Source: Adiantum capillus-veneris (taxonomy: Eukaryota > Streptophyta > Polypodiopsida > Polypodiales > Pteridaceae). Taken from it: 64,000 bases of DNA. Position numbers and translations under genes: made by a program. Below the pieces are notes generated by a model. That model saw only the letters and a program-made list of their open reading frames with translations, ran no database searches and was not told the DNA's origin. The stretch spans positions 101,805,912 through 101,869,911 of the forward strand of contig CM043963.1 in the NCBI GenBank assembly GCA_014529385.2, read 5' to 3'. Below are positions 10,740 to 24,539 of the stretch, one piece after another (within the stretch, counting starts at the first letter, position 1; each line of letters starts with the position of its first letter).

Positions 10740-11285
10740 GGCCTTCTTATGACCAGATTTTAGGCACTAATAGCACTGGATTTGCCTTCCACTTTGAGTG
10801 ACTAGAAGGGCATTCACATGAACAAAATGTGGTGGTGATTGGGGTTGGGTAGTGGGCTTTGGTATAAAGGGTACTCTGGTTGCTTGGTTGGGTTGATTGG
10901 GGTAGGAAGGAAATTTTTGCTTCCTATTGGTTGTAGTTCCTCTCTTGAAAAGGCTCTTATGCTTTGACTTGGCCCGGATTAGAGTATCTATGAGTGAGGC
11001 AAGTTGAAGGGACTCTACTTCAAGAGCCAAATCTTCTCCAATCCCAAGGATAAAGTGACTTAGCTTTTGTTCCTCTGCCATGAGAGGAGCATATCAATGG
11101 TTGGACAAACTCCTCATAATAAGCTTCGACAGTCTTGTTCCCCAACTTGCAAGAAAGAAACTCATTCATCCTTGTGGTGGAGTAGTTGAGGGGAAGATAT
11201 CTCTCCTTGAGATGATGTTGTAGCTCATCCCAAGTCTAGGTCACCTCTGCTACTTGCCGAGATAGGCAATTGAGCTTCCACCACG
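10740..11285 (-). pseudogene. gypsy gag fragment with zinc knuckle
   Basis: A retrotransposon gag domain is visible from 11285 downward: WDELQHHLKERYLP, MNEFLSCKLGNKTVEAYYEEF, then LSHFILGIGEDL. A Lys/Gln/Pro-rich linker leads to a CCHC knuckle near 10750-10790 (C-Y-stop-C-L-K-S-G-H). The in-frame TAG within the knuckle and an out-of-frame join near 11082 show decay. Gag would form the virus-like particle; this copy cannot. Confidence 0.8.
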
Positions 11286-11341
11286 TTTTTGGTAGTTCTT
11301 CTAGTTTATCTCCTGCAAAGGTGCACGCCGGTGTGTGGTGC

Positions 11342-11379
<38 letters not shown>

Positions 11380-12009
11380 CTCTCGTGGTGGTATGTATTT
11401 GGAAACGTGTCTACCACGAGACATGCCTGCCATTTAAACTGTACCATCTAAAGTACCTTCAAGGGTGCACGCCGATGCGGTGTGGTAGAGAGAGAAAGAA
11501 TAGACGAGGTGCCATTGGGCAAGCAAAAGCAAAAGAAATGGACCAAGGGAAAGCAGAAGGAGAAGGTCCATAACATTATGCTTTTGTTAGTTCAAACTTA
11601 GCACCCCATCCATCCTATCATATTGATCAAGGATGAACGGGTCACTTTCTCGCAAAGCTATTAGGGACTTGATGACCATGGGCAACATATTTAGGCTTGT
11701 AGTTGCTCATTGGTGTTCATGAAAAATCATTTTTCCAAACATACAAAACTCCTTTCCTTGAATTTTCCAAGAGGAAATTTTAGCAAATTAGGTTATCTTT
11801 TTGGGTTTTTGCACTATTTTTCTCTATTGTGGTGCAGATATCCTCCTTTTCCTCTTGCTCTCAATGGACATTTTTTAAATTGAAAACGGCATGATAAGCT
11901 GACACATTTTTCCAAAACATTGCTGCTCATTCAAATCAACAAATTTTTTACTAGTTCCTCTATGGAGATTCAAACTTTGTCAGTTTTGAGAGGAAAAGGT
12001 TACTAGCGG
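11286..12009. other. GA tracts and GGTGCACGCCG motifs, no gene
   Basis: (GA)18 lies at 11344-11379. The motif AGGGTGCACGCCG followed by GTGTGGT and GAGA occurs near 11316-11350 and again near 11459-11500, with a third copy at 14289-14330. The stretch 11580-12009 shows no recognisable feature. Confidence 0.7.
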
Positions 12010-12115
12010 CGTAAGAAACTATCCCAAGAGACCTTAAATATCTATCAGACAAGGAAAGTTGAACTCAAGACCTGTTATTCAAGAGGGAAATGGCATAACC
12101 AGTCTACCACACTTG
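12010..12115 (-). repeat. SINE-like repeat with tRNA-like promoter boxes
   Basis: On the - strand the sequence holds TGGTAGACTGGTTATGCC (box A-like), then CCCTCTTGAATAACAGG, then GGTCTTGAGTTCAAC (box B-like), followed by a body ending AAGGTCTCTTGGGATAG. The same boxes and body recur at 31040-31125 and the body alone at 12195-12240. The arrangement fits a tRNA-derived SINE; identity to a named family is not claimed. Confidence 0.55.
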
Positions 12116-12194
12116 GGTGATTAAAATGCAATGCCATTTTCCTCTTTCTATTAGCGCACACTCACACACACACACCCCGGAGAAGAAGAGAATT

Positions 12195-12240
12195 TTAACA
12201 TCGTAGGAAACTATCCCAAGAGACCTTAAAGATCCCGACA
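12195..12240 (-). repeat. SINE-like body fragment
   Basis: This shares GAAACTATCCCAAGAGACC and TTAAA with the copy at 12010-12115, and the TTCCTACGAT end with the copy at 31040-31125. The tRNA-like part is missing. Confidence 0.55.
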
Positions 12241-12260
12241 AGCCTTGAACTGTCGTAAAG

Positions 12261-14169
<1,909 letters not shown>

Positions 14170-14213
<44 letters not shown>

Positions 14214-14330
14214 GGGAGAGGGAGAGGGAGGGAGGGAGAAATTTTGTGTGTGTGTGTGGGTGTGTGTTTTCTCATGTGCCTTGAATTGCCTTCAAGGGTG
14301 CACACCGACATGTGGTGCTAGAGCGAGAGA
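14170..14330. repeat. (GA)n/(GGGAGA)n/(GT)n microsatellite plus GGTGCACACCG motif
   Basis: (GA)n starts at 14170, passes into GGGAGA units to about 14240, then (TG)n near 14247-14270. The motif CCTTCAAGGGTGCACACCG at 14289-14308 is the third copy of the one seen at 11.3-11.5 kb. Confidence 0.9.
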
Positions 14331-14649
14331 GTCTCCAACATGATGCTGAAAGAAGTGTAGTAGTAGGCCGGTGGCTTGCCACGATGTATGCCGCATGCAG
14401 CTCCACCAAGATGATTTCAAAAGATTTACACTATCATCCAGATTATTCATTCCCATAGTGATCATGATAACACATTTTCAACACAGTGAGCTTTGAAGGT
14501 AGGAGGTGTTATGGTTTTGGAATGATTTCTGGCTTCATGAAGAATCTACACTAGCTTCATGAAGGTAGTGCAAGTGGTGAATCCTAAGGGGGGCACATGG
14601 CAAAGATTGTTTACCTACTCTACACGCATGAACTGCTATCAAAACGAGC

Positions 14650-15148
14650 ACAATATTTTCTCCTTGCCACTTGGTTTATGACAAGGAAGCTTTATTGCCA
14701 ATTGAAGTGGAGATTCTTGCACTCAAGTTATTGTCATTGGGAAATGAAGAGCAAACAAATACTTGGCAGAAAAGGCTCTTTGGATCTACAATGTTTGCAA
14801 TTGGACAGAGTTTTAGCTTTGAGCTACTATGAAGAAGTGACAAAAAAGGTTCAACTAAAGGTTAATGAATGCATACAGGATAAGGGAATTGAAAAGGGTG
14901 ATCTGGTGTTGCGATACACTAGTAAGTTGGACAATACCTTTCAAAAAAAGTACCAAATCAAGTGGGAAGGTTATTTTACTGTTGTAGAGTAATTTGACAA
15001 TGGCACATATCAATTGGCAGATTTGAGTGGTGCACATCATAAATATTGTGTTAATGGTTACAATTTGAAGAAATATATGGCACGTTTGATGACAATTGTA
15101 ACAGATGAGATGCTATCAATGGAGGAAGATAGTGTAAAAACATCTTAA
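14650..15148 (+). pseudogene. Ty3/gypsy pol fragment: integrase C-terminal region
   Basis: One frame gives FSPCHLVYDKEALLPIEVEI, the conserved block after the integrase core. Another gives KGDLVLRYTSKLDNTFQKKY and IKWEGYF; after one stop the same frame continues FDNGTYQLADLSG and VNGYNLKKYMA. At least one frameshift and one stop separate these blocks. No upstream pol is nearby on +, so this is a 5'-truncated 3' end. A polypurine run at 15222-15240 (AGAAGGCTAGGGGGGGGG) fits a retroelement PPT. Confidence 0.8.
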
Positions 15149-15240
15149 AATGTGAATGAGGTTTCTGGGAATGAGCTGCAGCAGTTGTTCACCCTAGGAA
15201 CCTCTACTTGTCATGAATGATCAAGAAGGCTAGGGGGGGG

Positions 15241-16739
15241 GTTGGAAAGCTATGTCAGGCATTTTTTGAATGAGCATAAAGTCACTAAGTCATGCCAAAA
15301 AGCTTGCCCACTAGCCTCATGTATATATGTGTATATATCCCTGCAAGTCTTGGAAGTGACCATGTAGAACTTCATGTACAAAGGTGTGATTTTGCCAAGA
15401 TTGAATGCTAATGTTTTGGTTTTTCAAGTCTTGAAGACATGGGTTTTGATGAATATTTTCAGTCGTGCTTTATAGCTCGTGAATCGAACTTGTACATCAT
15501 GAGTTATGAGCATCCGAAGTAGGCGATCTCAACTTAGAAAGTGATTGCGGGTGCATGCAACAAAGGCAATTGGACCATATTGATGATTGGAATTATAAAT
15601 GTTGAGGTTTAAGAATTCAAAAAGTAGCTGAGGACTTGGGCTTCAAACCGTGTGTTACGGTGTGTCATTCAGTGACCGGATCATCAAGTTATGCTTGGGG
15701 AAAATTTGTCCAAGAAGCTCTATTGTTTGTTAGGAAATCTAGAAATTTATTGGGCACAAGGGGTTTTGGGAAGATTGAGGAGGAAGTACCATGTGGCGGG
15801 AGGATTATCCCACATGGGAAGGAAAAAGTGGGAAGTGGGGGGTATATAAGCTAAAGGGGGAGCCCATTGGGGTGTATCACCTTGTGAGGAGCTCTCAAAG
15901 CTTGCCATGGAGGGTCTCATGGGCTTCATGGGGGGGAAAGGGTGCATTTTTGGATTCCCACCAGCTGAACATGTGCCTAGAAACTCACTTTGGTCCCCGG
16001 CCACTTGCCCCCACCCCATTTCCTTGGTCAACAAAGGCATTTTTTGCCCAAAAAAGGGCAAAAATGAGCCAATTAAAAGATACCTACAAAAGAAGCCTTG
16101 TCGGCTGAGAAGAGAGAGAATATTCTTGGGGAATTTTTCCAAGAAGCTCTCTTGTTTGTTTTAATATATACAACACCTGCAAAACTTCTAGAGAGCTCAT
16201 TTTTTAGCAAAAAAGAGAACACCCACGGTTTCGAGCGGCCATAACTTCTTCATCTTTCATCTATTTTTTTCCTGTGGATACTCTATGGACATCTCCACAA
16301 GATGATCTTTGTCATGATATCCTTAATTTCTCCTAATTTTAAGTGTCTCTCATGCTTGAAGGGTTTTTCATAAATTTATACAGGTGTTTTCGGGCATGCA
16401 ATAGTTCTTCCTTCCGATGGTGTGACTCGTGCAAGGCTATAGAGGCACTCGTTTTTCTTGTCATTTGTATGTTGGCAACACTTTCATTGTAACATCAGCT
16501 ACTATGTTCAAAAAGAGTTGAGGCTTGTATATTTGCTTGTGATCGTATTATATGACTACAGCGGGGGCAATTTTAGTGCACAAGGTGCTTGCAATATAGA
16601 TGATTCTTTCTATGGATAGCAAGTAGGCATGGCCTCGCTATCAAGAAAATAATTCATGGGACAACATGAATAGACTAAGAGTAGCCTCAAAGTAGGTTAT
16701 CTCCTATTTGAACACCCAAAAGAGTTTAGTATTGACTGC
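15241..16739 (+). other. Possible LTR and flank of the gypsy fragment
   Basis: The sequence begins just after the G-rich PPT-like run. Two similar segments of about 40 bp (15698-15740 and 16124-16163, both TTGGGGAA...CCAAGAAGCTCT.TTGTTTGTT) lie within it. Without a second LTR in the window the LTR assignment stays tentative. Open frames at 15747-16164 show no domain. Confidence 0.35.
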
Positions 16740-18420
16740 CTTATTTAGGGTGTTGACAATTTTTCTCTTTTGTTCATGGAGAGATATGATTCCTTCAAGA
16801 TCTAATTGTGAATAAGATTCCAACTTTGAGATGACCTATGTTTAGTTGCAGCATTGATTGTGTCTTCTAGAGTGGTAATTTTAGGGGTATGACCCACCTA
16901 CCATACAATCACTCCATAGGTATTGAGGGTCACAGTTTGATCTCGTCACAATTGTACTTTTAAGGAAAGAAGTGTGCAATCTTTTAACACTAGGTTGGTA
17001 GCCTAACAGGACATAAAAGTGTCCTTTCAGGGTTTTGAAAAAAACCTCCAAAACCATAGTAGATCCACTCATTTTGTAAAATCCTTTCATGAGGTTATAG
17101 TTCAAGGCCTACTACACATGGAAAAAATAAGAAACTTGTAAAATTTCTCATCTTTTGGTCACACCAAGCCTCCAAATTTGATGGACCAGTACATTTTCAT
17201 GAAAACGGTCATTTCTTACGTTTTGTTGCATAAAAATAAGATTAGGGATTTTTGTAGGACTTGAGATAAATTCCCTAGTTAACTTCAATGGGTTGGTGAT
17301 CAGAACAAATGATTGCTTCTCACTCACTATTTTTTGTTTTGCCAAAAGAAATAGGTACAAAAAAGTTGAATTTTTACCATTCTACAAACCTATCATCAAA
17401 GTTTCTATAGCCACGCTCAATACAAATAATATATGCATGTTTTCTTAGTTCCCTATTTTCCTTTAGGTTCATAAGGATCCATGGATCATGTCAAAAGAAT
17501 AATACATCTCTTACCAAGGGGAACCTTGGGGACAAATATGAAGTGCTAAATACAGCAAACATGAAAAAACTCTGTTCAACATTATGAGTTGTGGAATCCC
17601 ATAGAAACTATTCAATATCTAGCCAAATTTGATCCTCATGACTAGATATGGTTACTACCTACAAAATGCATGTAGTTGTCACAAGAAACTAACAATATTG
17701 AAAAAGCTATACTTGATATAGTAGAATGTTTCGTTTTCTTCTATAATTGAAAAAATCAACCATCGTTGTCTACTATGCAAAATAGGGTATTAGGTGCCCT
17801 AAAACTTAAGGAATATTAGCTTTATGTTACAATATGCGACAAAGAAAATCAAAACTGCATTTGGATATTATGAAATCCACCAAAAAAATCATAGAAGAGC
17901 TAAAATTGGCTAAAAAACAGGATTTGACAATTTTTGTAATTTGGTCATAACTTACAAATTTAACATTTATTTCTCCCTAGAAGCATCAGGACATGTTGAG
18001 GACTACTAAAGATAGTTCTCTCGCATTATAGACCTCACAAACATGAATTCTAGAGTGGTATAGTTGCAAAAAGTTGAAAAAAGCCAAAAACAGGACCCGT
18101 TTTTTCACACAGTTTAGGTTGTGAAATATTGTGCAAGGACAAGGTTAAAGATGGAATTGATATTCCAAAAAAATGTCGAGTTTTTTTCAGCTCATGAGAC
18201 AACTTTCTAGATAGATAGCACCTCAAAATCCATTTTGAAACTCTTGACATGATTCAAGGAAAATGGTCACTTAACAGGACATAAAAGTGTCCCAGGACAT
18301 AAAAGTGTCCCATTACCAACCTAGTGTTAAGGGGTAGTGGACAAGTTCAGCTTCCAGAGTTTATTTCAGTACTATTAAATACGACAGACTGTGTTAGTTA
18401 CTATTGGCTACTAGTTTAAG
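16740..18420 (-). repeat. Dispersed repeat interrupted by the TTAA element
   Basis: 16740-16980 and the first bases after 18330, read on -, match the + strand segment 21280-21480: CTACCCCTT, CTTTCCTT.AAAGTACAATTGTG, then CCTAT.GAGTGATT and CAAGTTGGAAT. The relative at 21.28 kb is uninterrupted at the point where 16988-18326 is inserted here, and so documents the insertion. The nature of the host repeat is unknown. Confidence 0.75.
16988..18326. mobile_element. Non-autonomous TIR DNA transposon with TTAA flanks
   Basis: The ends are a perfect 13-bp inverted repeat: CACTAGGTTGGTA at 16988-17000 and its complement at 18314-18326. TTAA lies on each side (16984-16987 and 18327-18330). Length is 1,339 bp. 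The imperfect palindrome GGACATAAAAGTGTCC occurs once inside the left end (17009) and twice inside the right end (18277 and 18294). There is no transposase frame inside. TTAA duplication with a C-rich start suggests a piggyBac-like family. A TA duplication with the repeat starting ACACTAGG is also compatible (Tc1/mariner-like). Confidence 0.75.
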
Positions 18421-18654
18421 CAGTTCTCATATAGAGTCTAACCAAGGGGTTTGACATTTCACATTTTAACCAAGGGGTTTGGATTGTAAAGGCAATACCC
18501 AGGGTTACTAGTGCAATACTACTTAATTTTCACTAATCTTTTAATTAGTGTTACTAGGCCTTTTTAGGTGAGAGACTTGGTCCTGTGCATCTAACTATGG
18601 GTAAGTGAACACTATATTCAACCTCCAGGTACACATATGATTTGGTTTTATAGC

Positions 18655-19290
18655 ATTTTGAATATTTTTTGATTGATTTATCTAAGTAGGATGTATAAGC
18701 TTTAATGCTTTCATCCACTGTGCTCTTCAGAGACATGACAAGGTCATGTAGGACAAAGAAATTTGGGACGTAGTGTCCTAAATACATTTTTGTATTATGC
18801 AGTTAAGGATCTACATGGTAGATATTTTTTTTGGCACATGCTATCACAAGAGGAGCATCATGGTCTAGGACCTCATGGAGTTTGGTTTAGCCAGAGTGGA
18901 GCAAAGTTTATTAGTGTTCCTCCCACTCATGTCATTAAGTGTCTCCAATTACCTCCACACACAAGTACATTTCTTACTTGAAGGATGTCTTTTTTTTTAA
19001 CCTTCTTACATGTGGAGAATATGAGTCTCTAGGATTGAGACTGGTGCCTATTTTAATTATGTGTCACAGAAGAGTCCCTAGGTATTGGTCACATCCGTTT
19101 TGAAGACCACTTTGAGCATGTAGTATCACGAACAATTTCAGTGGCCAAAAAGTATCGAGTACTTAGGACGACGTATTAAGGTTACAAGTGCTGCTAAACA
19201 ACATTAACGGATGGTTGTTTATATATATAGCAAAGTTATGTTTTGTTATGAACAAGTTCATTTGTGACCTAGATGTGATGGATTTTACGA
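18655..19290 (+). repeat. Left arm of large inverted repeat (gypsy-related remnant)
   Basis: This segment matches the reverse complement of 20535-21150: CATGACAAGGTCATGT, GGTCTAGGA.CTCA.GGAGTTTGGTTTAGC, ATTACCTCCACA.ACAAGTACAT and the GACGGATGGTTGTTTA-type stretch near 19205. Similarity is strong but interrupted. It ends where the gypsy 3' end begins at about 19300. Confidence 0.75.
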
Positions 19291-19299
19291 GACTGTGTG

Positions 19300-21150
19300 A
19301 CTAGACCATGCAACTCTCCACCCAACCGTGCCATATATAGCCTCTGATCCATCTAAATATAGCACCCCTTGACCGCATGTCTGTCATGGCCCTTGGCCTA
19401 GCATTACTCCCCCCTTGGAGAAGTGTTTTTGTCCTTGAAAATTGAAGTGGTGATATCTTTGTAAAAATACTAATGTTTTTGAAAGTGGCATCCCTCAATC
19501 AAGCCAATTTTCCATTTTACAGATACATGTTGTAGTAGGAGGTTCAACAAAACCAAGAAAAACATCTTGATTTGCCAAGTTTTTGTCCCTTTGCAATTTC
19601 TTGTATCCAAAATTAGATGAATACAATAATGTGTAGATCCAATTTATAACTCACTTGAGTACGTTAAATGAGTTACTAAATCTAGAGGTGTCTAAATTCT
19701 CAATCAGATTTCAAACTTTTTGAAAGTACTGAAACATGCAAGAATACCTCATCGCAACTTTCCATAAAAGTAACATGTTTTCTTACGTCATTAGCATCGA
19801 CCAAGTCCTTGACTTGCCATCTTCTCTCAAGAATAGGCAACCCCATCAAAATTGGCGATCAAGGTTGAAAGCCTGACAATAACATGCAGGGACTAAACCC
19901 AGTTTTTGCATGCTTTGCATCATGATGAACAAACTCCAAAATCAAAAGGTAATATTTGTTAGTTGGGTTGCTTCTTGCTAACATATGCTCTTAGCATATC
20001 CTTTACCACTAGCTTAATACTTACCAACTCTCTATCTGCCTTTATATAAGTGGTAGTATGTATTGTTGTAATCTTTCCACCCGTCTATAGATAGTCTACC
20101 AAAAATGACTAGTAAACGTGGGTCTCAATTACTCACAAAATTGTGATGCAATCCATATAAGCTATACAGATTGGAATGAACCAACTTGGTTGAAAGTGGA
20201 CTTGATTAAATAAATGTATACAATTTAATATATCTATCAACAAAGACCCTTATTGAGTGTGCTCCTCGTATGGTAGTTGGTAGATCCACACTAGATCTCA
20301 TGGAAACAATGCACCTATGGTGCAATACGCTTCATAAGTTATCTTGTCCATGAATTTTCATGTTGTTTCAAACCAGCTTCTGTGAAACACTAGGGCCCAT
20401 AACACCTAGTGTGCATGCATTTAACACAAACCTATTCGAACCCACATTTTCATGCCTAGGATTTCCACAATAGCTACATAAAAATCTTGCATCAAAAGTT
20501 GAACCATAGTAGAATGGGAAAACTCAATCACATCTAGGTATCAACAATGAAGCATTTTCATTAACCAAACATAGTCGTGCTTTATATGTAAACAACCATC
20601 CGTCAATGTTGTTTACAATAGTTGTACCCTCAACAAGTCTGTACTTAGTACCTGACAATTTCTGGCCACTAAAATTTCTCTTGATACTATGCGCTCAAAA
20701 TGGTCTAATAAACGGATGCGACCAGCACCTAGGGACTCTATCGTGACACATCATTAGGAAACAAGTGTCAGTGTCAGTCATATTCTCCACATGTGGAATA
20801 TGTCTCATAAAATGATGTTGAAAAGAAAATGGGATCCAACAAGTACAAGATGTACTTGTATGTGGAGGTAATTGCAAACACGACATGAGCGAGAGGGACC
20901 CTCATGAACCTCACTCCACACTAGCTAAACCAAACTCCTTGAGTTCCTAGACCATGTTGCTCACCGTGTGATAACAACATGTACCAAACAAAACCGTACC
21001 ATATAGGCCTATCACTGCAAAGTGTAGAAATTTCCTAGTACACTACTTTTCCAAGTGGTTTTCTCCAACATGACCTTGTCATGTGTTTGTCGAGCAAAAT
21101 GGAAACAAGCATTGCAGCATATACATCCAATTTGGGAACATTAAATCAAA
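19300..21150 (-). pseudogene. Decayed chromodomain gypsy element, 3' part
   Basis: On the - strand, starting from 21150, I can read an integrase-linker-like WLFTYKARLC near 20590. An integrase core with stops follows (VDRYIKLYTFI, DPRLLVIF) at about 20080-20260. A worn chromodomain end (VKWK) lies near 19520, and a polypurine tract (CTCCAAGGGGGGAG) near 19408-19424. The short LTR-like region 19300-19408 carries CTATATATGG. The family also appears at 29.6-30.8 and 31.9-33.1 kb. No domain is intact. Confidence 0.7.
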
Positions 21151-21279
21151 GCATATACTGACACAACTTGTCAACTAAACACTAAATAAAAATTCGTGAA
21201 TAGACACAGAGAGTTACATGAGGATATTTGCTCTTATCTTGGCAATCTAAAACCATCGAGCAAATTCCAAATTATATGA

Positions 21280-21485
21280 TGACTACCCCTTGGCGGATGA
21301 AGAGATCTTTCCTTGAAAGTACAATTGTGAAGGTTCCAAGAATTGACCATCAACACCTATTGAGTGATTTAGTGATCACAAGTTGGGTCTTACCCCAAAA
21401 TTGTGCTCCTCTAAACATTCTCAATGCTATAGACAAAATAGGAGATCTGCTCAAGTTGGAATCATATTCACAACTAAATCCATTT
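21280..21485 (+). repeat. Uninterrupted relative of the 16.7-kb repeat
   Basis: This matches 16740-16980 on the opposite strand and continues through the site where the TTAA element sits there. The + frame 21228-21488 and the - frame 16881-17105 both contain SFL.STIV, which shows the homology at protein level too, but no function is recognised. Confidence 0.7.
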
Positions 21486-21736
21486 TAGATTGAAAAGTCC
21501 ATAGTCTTGGGTTTTTTGTGCTATTTGAAATGCTTGCTGCATCTATACACCTTGGTATAGATAAGAATTTATGAGTTTAATACTTTCAAAGAATCAAAAT
21601 GATCTTCACATTAGAAGTATGTAGTGATAAAGTGACACCCAAAAAATCACTAATGGTGGCAAGACTCTTACTTGTCCATTCGAATCGATGGGTACTTAAT
21701 TGGGTAGATCTATTTGATCTTGATAGCAATCACTGA

Positions 21737-21845
21737 TGGATTACAAACAGATGGCTCTCAACCATTTGAAAATAGATGGGTCATAGCCCTTCTAAAAACA
21801 GATGGCTCTTAGATCTTTGAAAACAAATGGCTCTTAGCCCTTTGT
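21737..21845. repeat. ~33-bp tandem repeat, about 3-4 units
   Basis: The unit is ACAGATGGCTCTTAG..CTTTGAAA with substitutions, as in AGATGGCTCTCAACC, AGATGGGTCATAGCC, AGATGGCTCTTAGAT and AAATGGCTCTTAGCC. Confidence 0.85.
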
Positions 21846-21849
21846 TTTA

Positions 21850-24254
21850 CCAAAACAACTTAGAAAGAGTTTAGTGGAATCATGCCTAATATCACTCTCT
21901 TCATAGAATCAAGAAATAAAAAGAGACAGAGAATGATGAGGCTGAGGAAAATCCCTTATTCTATTGTGGTGTGTCCCCCCTACATATGCTTCTGTGAATA
22001 CAATGTCTGCCTCGTAGCTTATCCTATAAGAATACAGCAGTCTGCTTATACGGCGCTCTCCCATACTAGAGATACAACAAAAAAACATAAGTCACAACTT
22101 GACCCACCTACCTTGGATGTGATCGTGACTGTATCAGATTAACTTACTTCTGGCACTTTGCTCGTGAATAGAGTTTGTTTGATTAAATGCTTTTAAACAT
22201 TCAATATTGTATTGTGTGCTTGACATAGTATATGGTGTTCTAGGAGAAGCATAAACAAAGATGAGGTGGAATTAAATCCATCATACTAGCACGCCATGCA
22301 TGCAAAGTAGAAAAGAAAATGATAAGCCGTTGGCTAGAGTGACGGTCTCAATAGAGTGAGCCAATATCATAAGTGTCGTGCACAATCAAGATTGGCATGG
22401 ATACATCACAATTCAATGTTTTCAAACATAAAATGTGAGCTTATGTCCCTATATTGACAAATCCCCAAACATGTGTGCCAATGCCCTTGATCTTAATTCA
22501 ATGGGCAATACCTAGGCAAGGGTTAGAAGCCTTGCTTCTTGTGAATTTTTCAAAGCACGTTGCTCTAATTGATAGGCAATCCTTTCCAAATTAAAGGTTT
22601 AAACATAGAAAAACAAGAAAAACTTTATATTATTTGACCTTGTCATCCTGCTGTGTCCAGTTACCTCCTAAAATTTTGAGGAAAAAACTCTTTTTGAGAG
22701 TGAATTTCAGCGTGATTTTGATGTCCATCCTGGGATCTCGCTCATAGCCATACCTTCGAGTGAGAGTTGCCATATATACCATGTATGCCCTCATGGTTTG
22801 TGCCACACTGACACCTAGTAAAATAATATGCAAACACATTGCAAAGTCCCCCAAGTTCGTATGCTGATAGCATATTTCAAACTTTGGAAGTCGCTATGCA
22901 ATATGCTCCAACCGAAAAGCCTTGCTTCACATACATGTTGTTGTGTCATGATAGCCAACATATGCTCCTACCATGATATAACTATCATGGAAATTTCAAT
23001 TCAACCTTGTCGAATTATTATAGCTAATCGATCGTGTCAAATAGTACAGCGTATTGAGAATCATCAATTGACACTCACAGAGTGTACCTTAAATTATCCA
23101 ATGGTGCTTTGAATCAAGTGCTTTCCACCCGCTTTGTGGTGATAAATAGTCGGCCATGCCAAGTAGTTATGCACCTGCCATCAAGTTGATCAACACGTCG
23201 TGTCAACCCCTGAGAGATTCTAAAACATTGCTGGTTGGCCTTGCCTTTATAGCAAAATGTAACCTCTGATGAGCGTTCCTTGTCGAGGTACACTAGAGAA
23301 GCCATGCTTCTGACCCAGCTTCGTACTCAACCTGTGCTTGACTCTGGGCTTCAACCAATCATTGCTCTTTGCTAACAATGTATTTAGCAAGGATTTGGTG
23401 TGGATGGTAAATGTCACAAGCCGTCCTTGTGCTTTGAGTGCGTAGACTGCACACATGTCTGGTTCATGCTATATAAATAAACAATATCAATTGTATACAT
23501 TACAAAACCCTTATGTCGACATGTATTGGCATTGGAATAACATTGCATTGGCTTGACACCCTCGGTGTGCATGGCTCTTGTTTGGAAACTGGAGTGCTAC
23601 TTTTTTTTTTAAGAAGCCCCTTGGCATATGGAGGTGATAATAGTCACCTTCCATGATCTCAATGGTACGTAAACAACCATCCTCAAGCTTGCATGAGGAT
23701 AGACCCGAGAGAAGTACCCTTAAGCTTCCATGCCATGAGATTTGTCTACCTTGCATGCCTTTGCACTCGCATGCCTTCAAACTCATCTAATGATAATGCT
23801 TGTTCAAAACGAGGTCCTAGTCATGCTTGGAATTCATGGTTGAAAACACCTTGTCTAAAACCCTCTTATCAAGGTTGTGTATTTCCAAACCATGTTTGGA
23901 ATTCCTGATTGAATATAAACCATGATTGATTGTATTAAGTTCAATTCATAGAATGTGTTTGAATGCTCCAAGTATGCGGTGGTTCCTTGATTGATCTTGC
24001 ATGGGCCGTTTTCCATGGCCGTGTCATGTGTAGTCCTCGATTGATCCTCCATGGGCCAACTTGCATGGATGCTCTCTCTCTAGCTTGGTAGGCAAGGAGA
24101 GGAGGGAATTTGGGGGGAGAAATTCCTATGGGCACCGTCCCTTGAGTATTTTTTGTAAACCCCAAAAGGCCTTGCCACAGCGCCCAAGTGAGAAAACCTG
24201 AAGACCTACAACCCCTGAGCGATGGTGGCCGAGTGGGGGAAGGAAAATTTGCTC
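21850..24254. other. Repeat-derived sequence without recognised genes
   Basis: Short frames (for example 21882-22142 on +, 22630-22854 on -, 23511-23786 on -) carry no motif I know. The style of 23.6-24.2 kb suggests old transposon sequence into which the copia element inserted at 24260. Confidence 0.5.
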
Positions 24255-24259
24255 GTCGC

Positions 24260-24487
24260 TGTTGGAATTAGGGTTGCAAGGAAATGCACATAGCTTGAAG
24301 AAGAAAAAGGAAGCTCCATGAACACAACAAAGAGTGTGTTGCTTAGTGTGCAGTAGAAATATAAGATAGCCCTATAGTGATGGGCATATATACAACACAC
24401 GGGGGGGGGACCTCCTAGTGAGAGAAAAAATTCCCCGGAGGTCCTAAGTTTGTTCACACACATCAGTACCACATGTATGTGGTAGAA
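24260..24487 (-). repeat. copia 3' LTR
   Basis: Homologous to 28963-29185 along its length: GGAATTA.GGTTGC, GTGT.TTACTTAGTGTGCA-like, AAGATAGCCCTA, CCTCCTAGTGAG, CCTAAGTT and ACCACATGTAT.TGGTA. Immediately inside it on the - strand is a polypurine tract, CCCAAGGGGGATT (about 24488-24502). Confidence 0.9.
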
Positions 24488-24539
24488 AATCCCCCTTGGG
24501 AGTGATGTAGTGAACTAGAGCTGGCACATAGAGTATACG

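Larger units (their letters stand above)
7320..11285 (-). mobile_element. Ty3/gypsy chromodomain retrotransposon, 5'-truncated
   Basis: Read on the - strand the order is gag, zinc knuckle, protease, RT, RNase H, integrase, chromodomain, which is the Ty3/gypsy chromovirus order. Similarity to gag stops at about 11285, where a GA-microsatellite repeat region begins, so the gag N-terminus, leader and 5' LTR are missing. Many frameshifts and stops show it is inactive. No LTR pair, primer-binding site or target duplication could be assigned. Confidence 0.85.

Noticed and set aside
15747..16164. Overlapping open frames on both strands
   Set aside because: No domain similarity and the frames mirror each other; likely LTR or flanking sequence.
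16988..18326. MITE of the Tc1/mariner type as the preferred call
   Set aside because: A TA duplication is possible, but TTAA on both sides with a C-starting repeat explains the ends with no unpaired bases; kept as the alternative.
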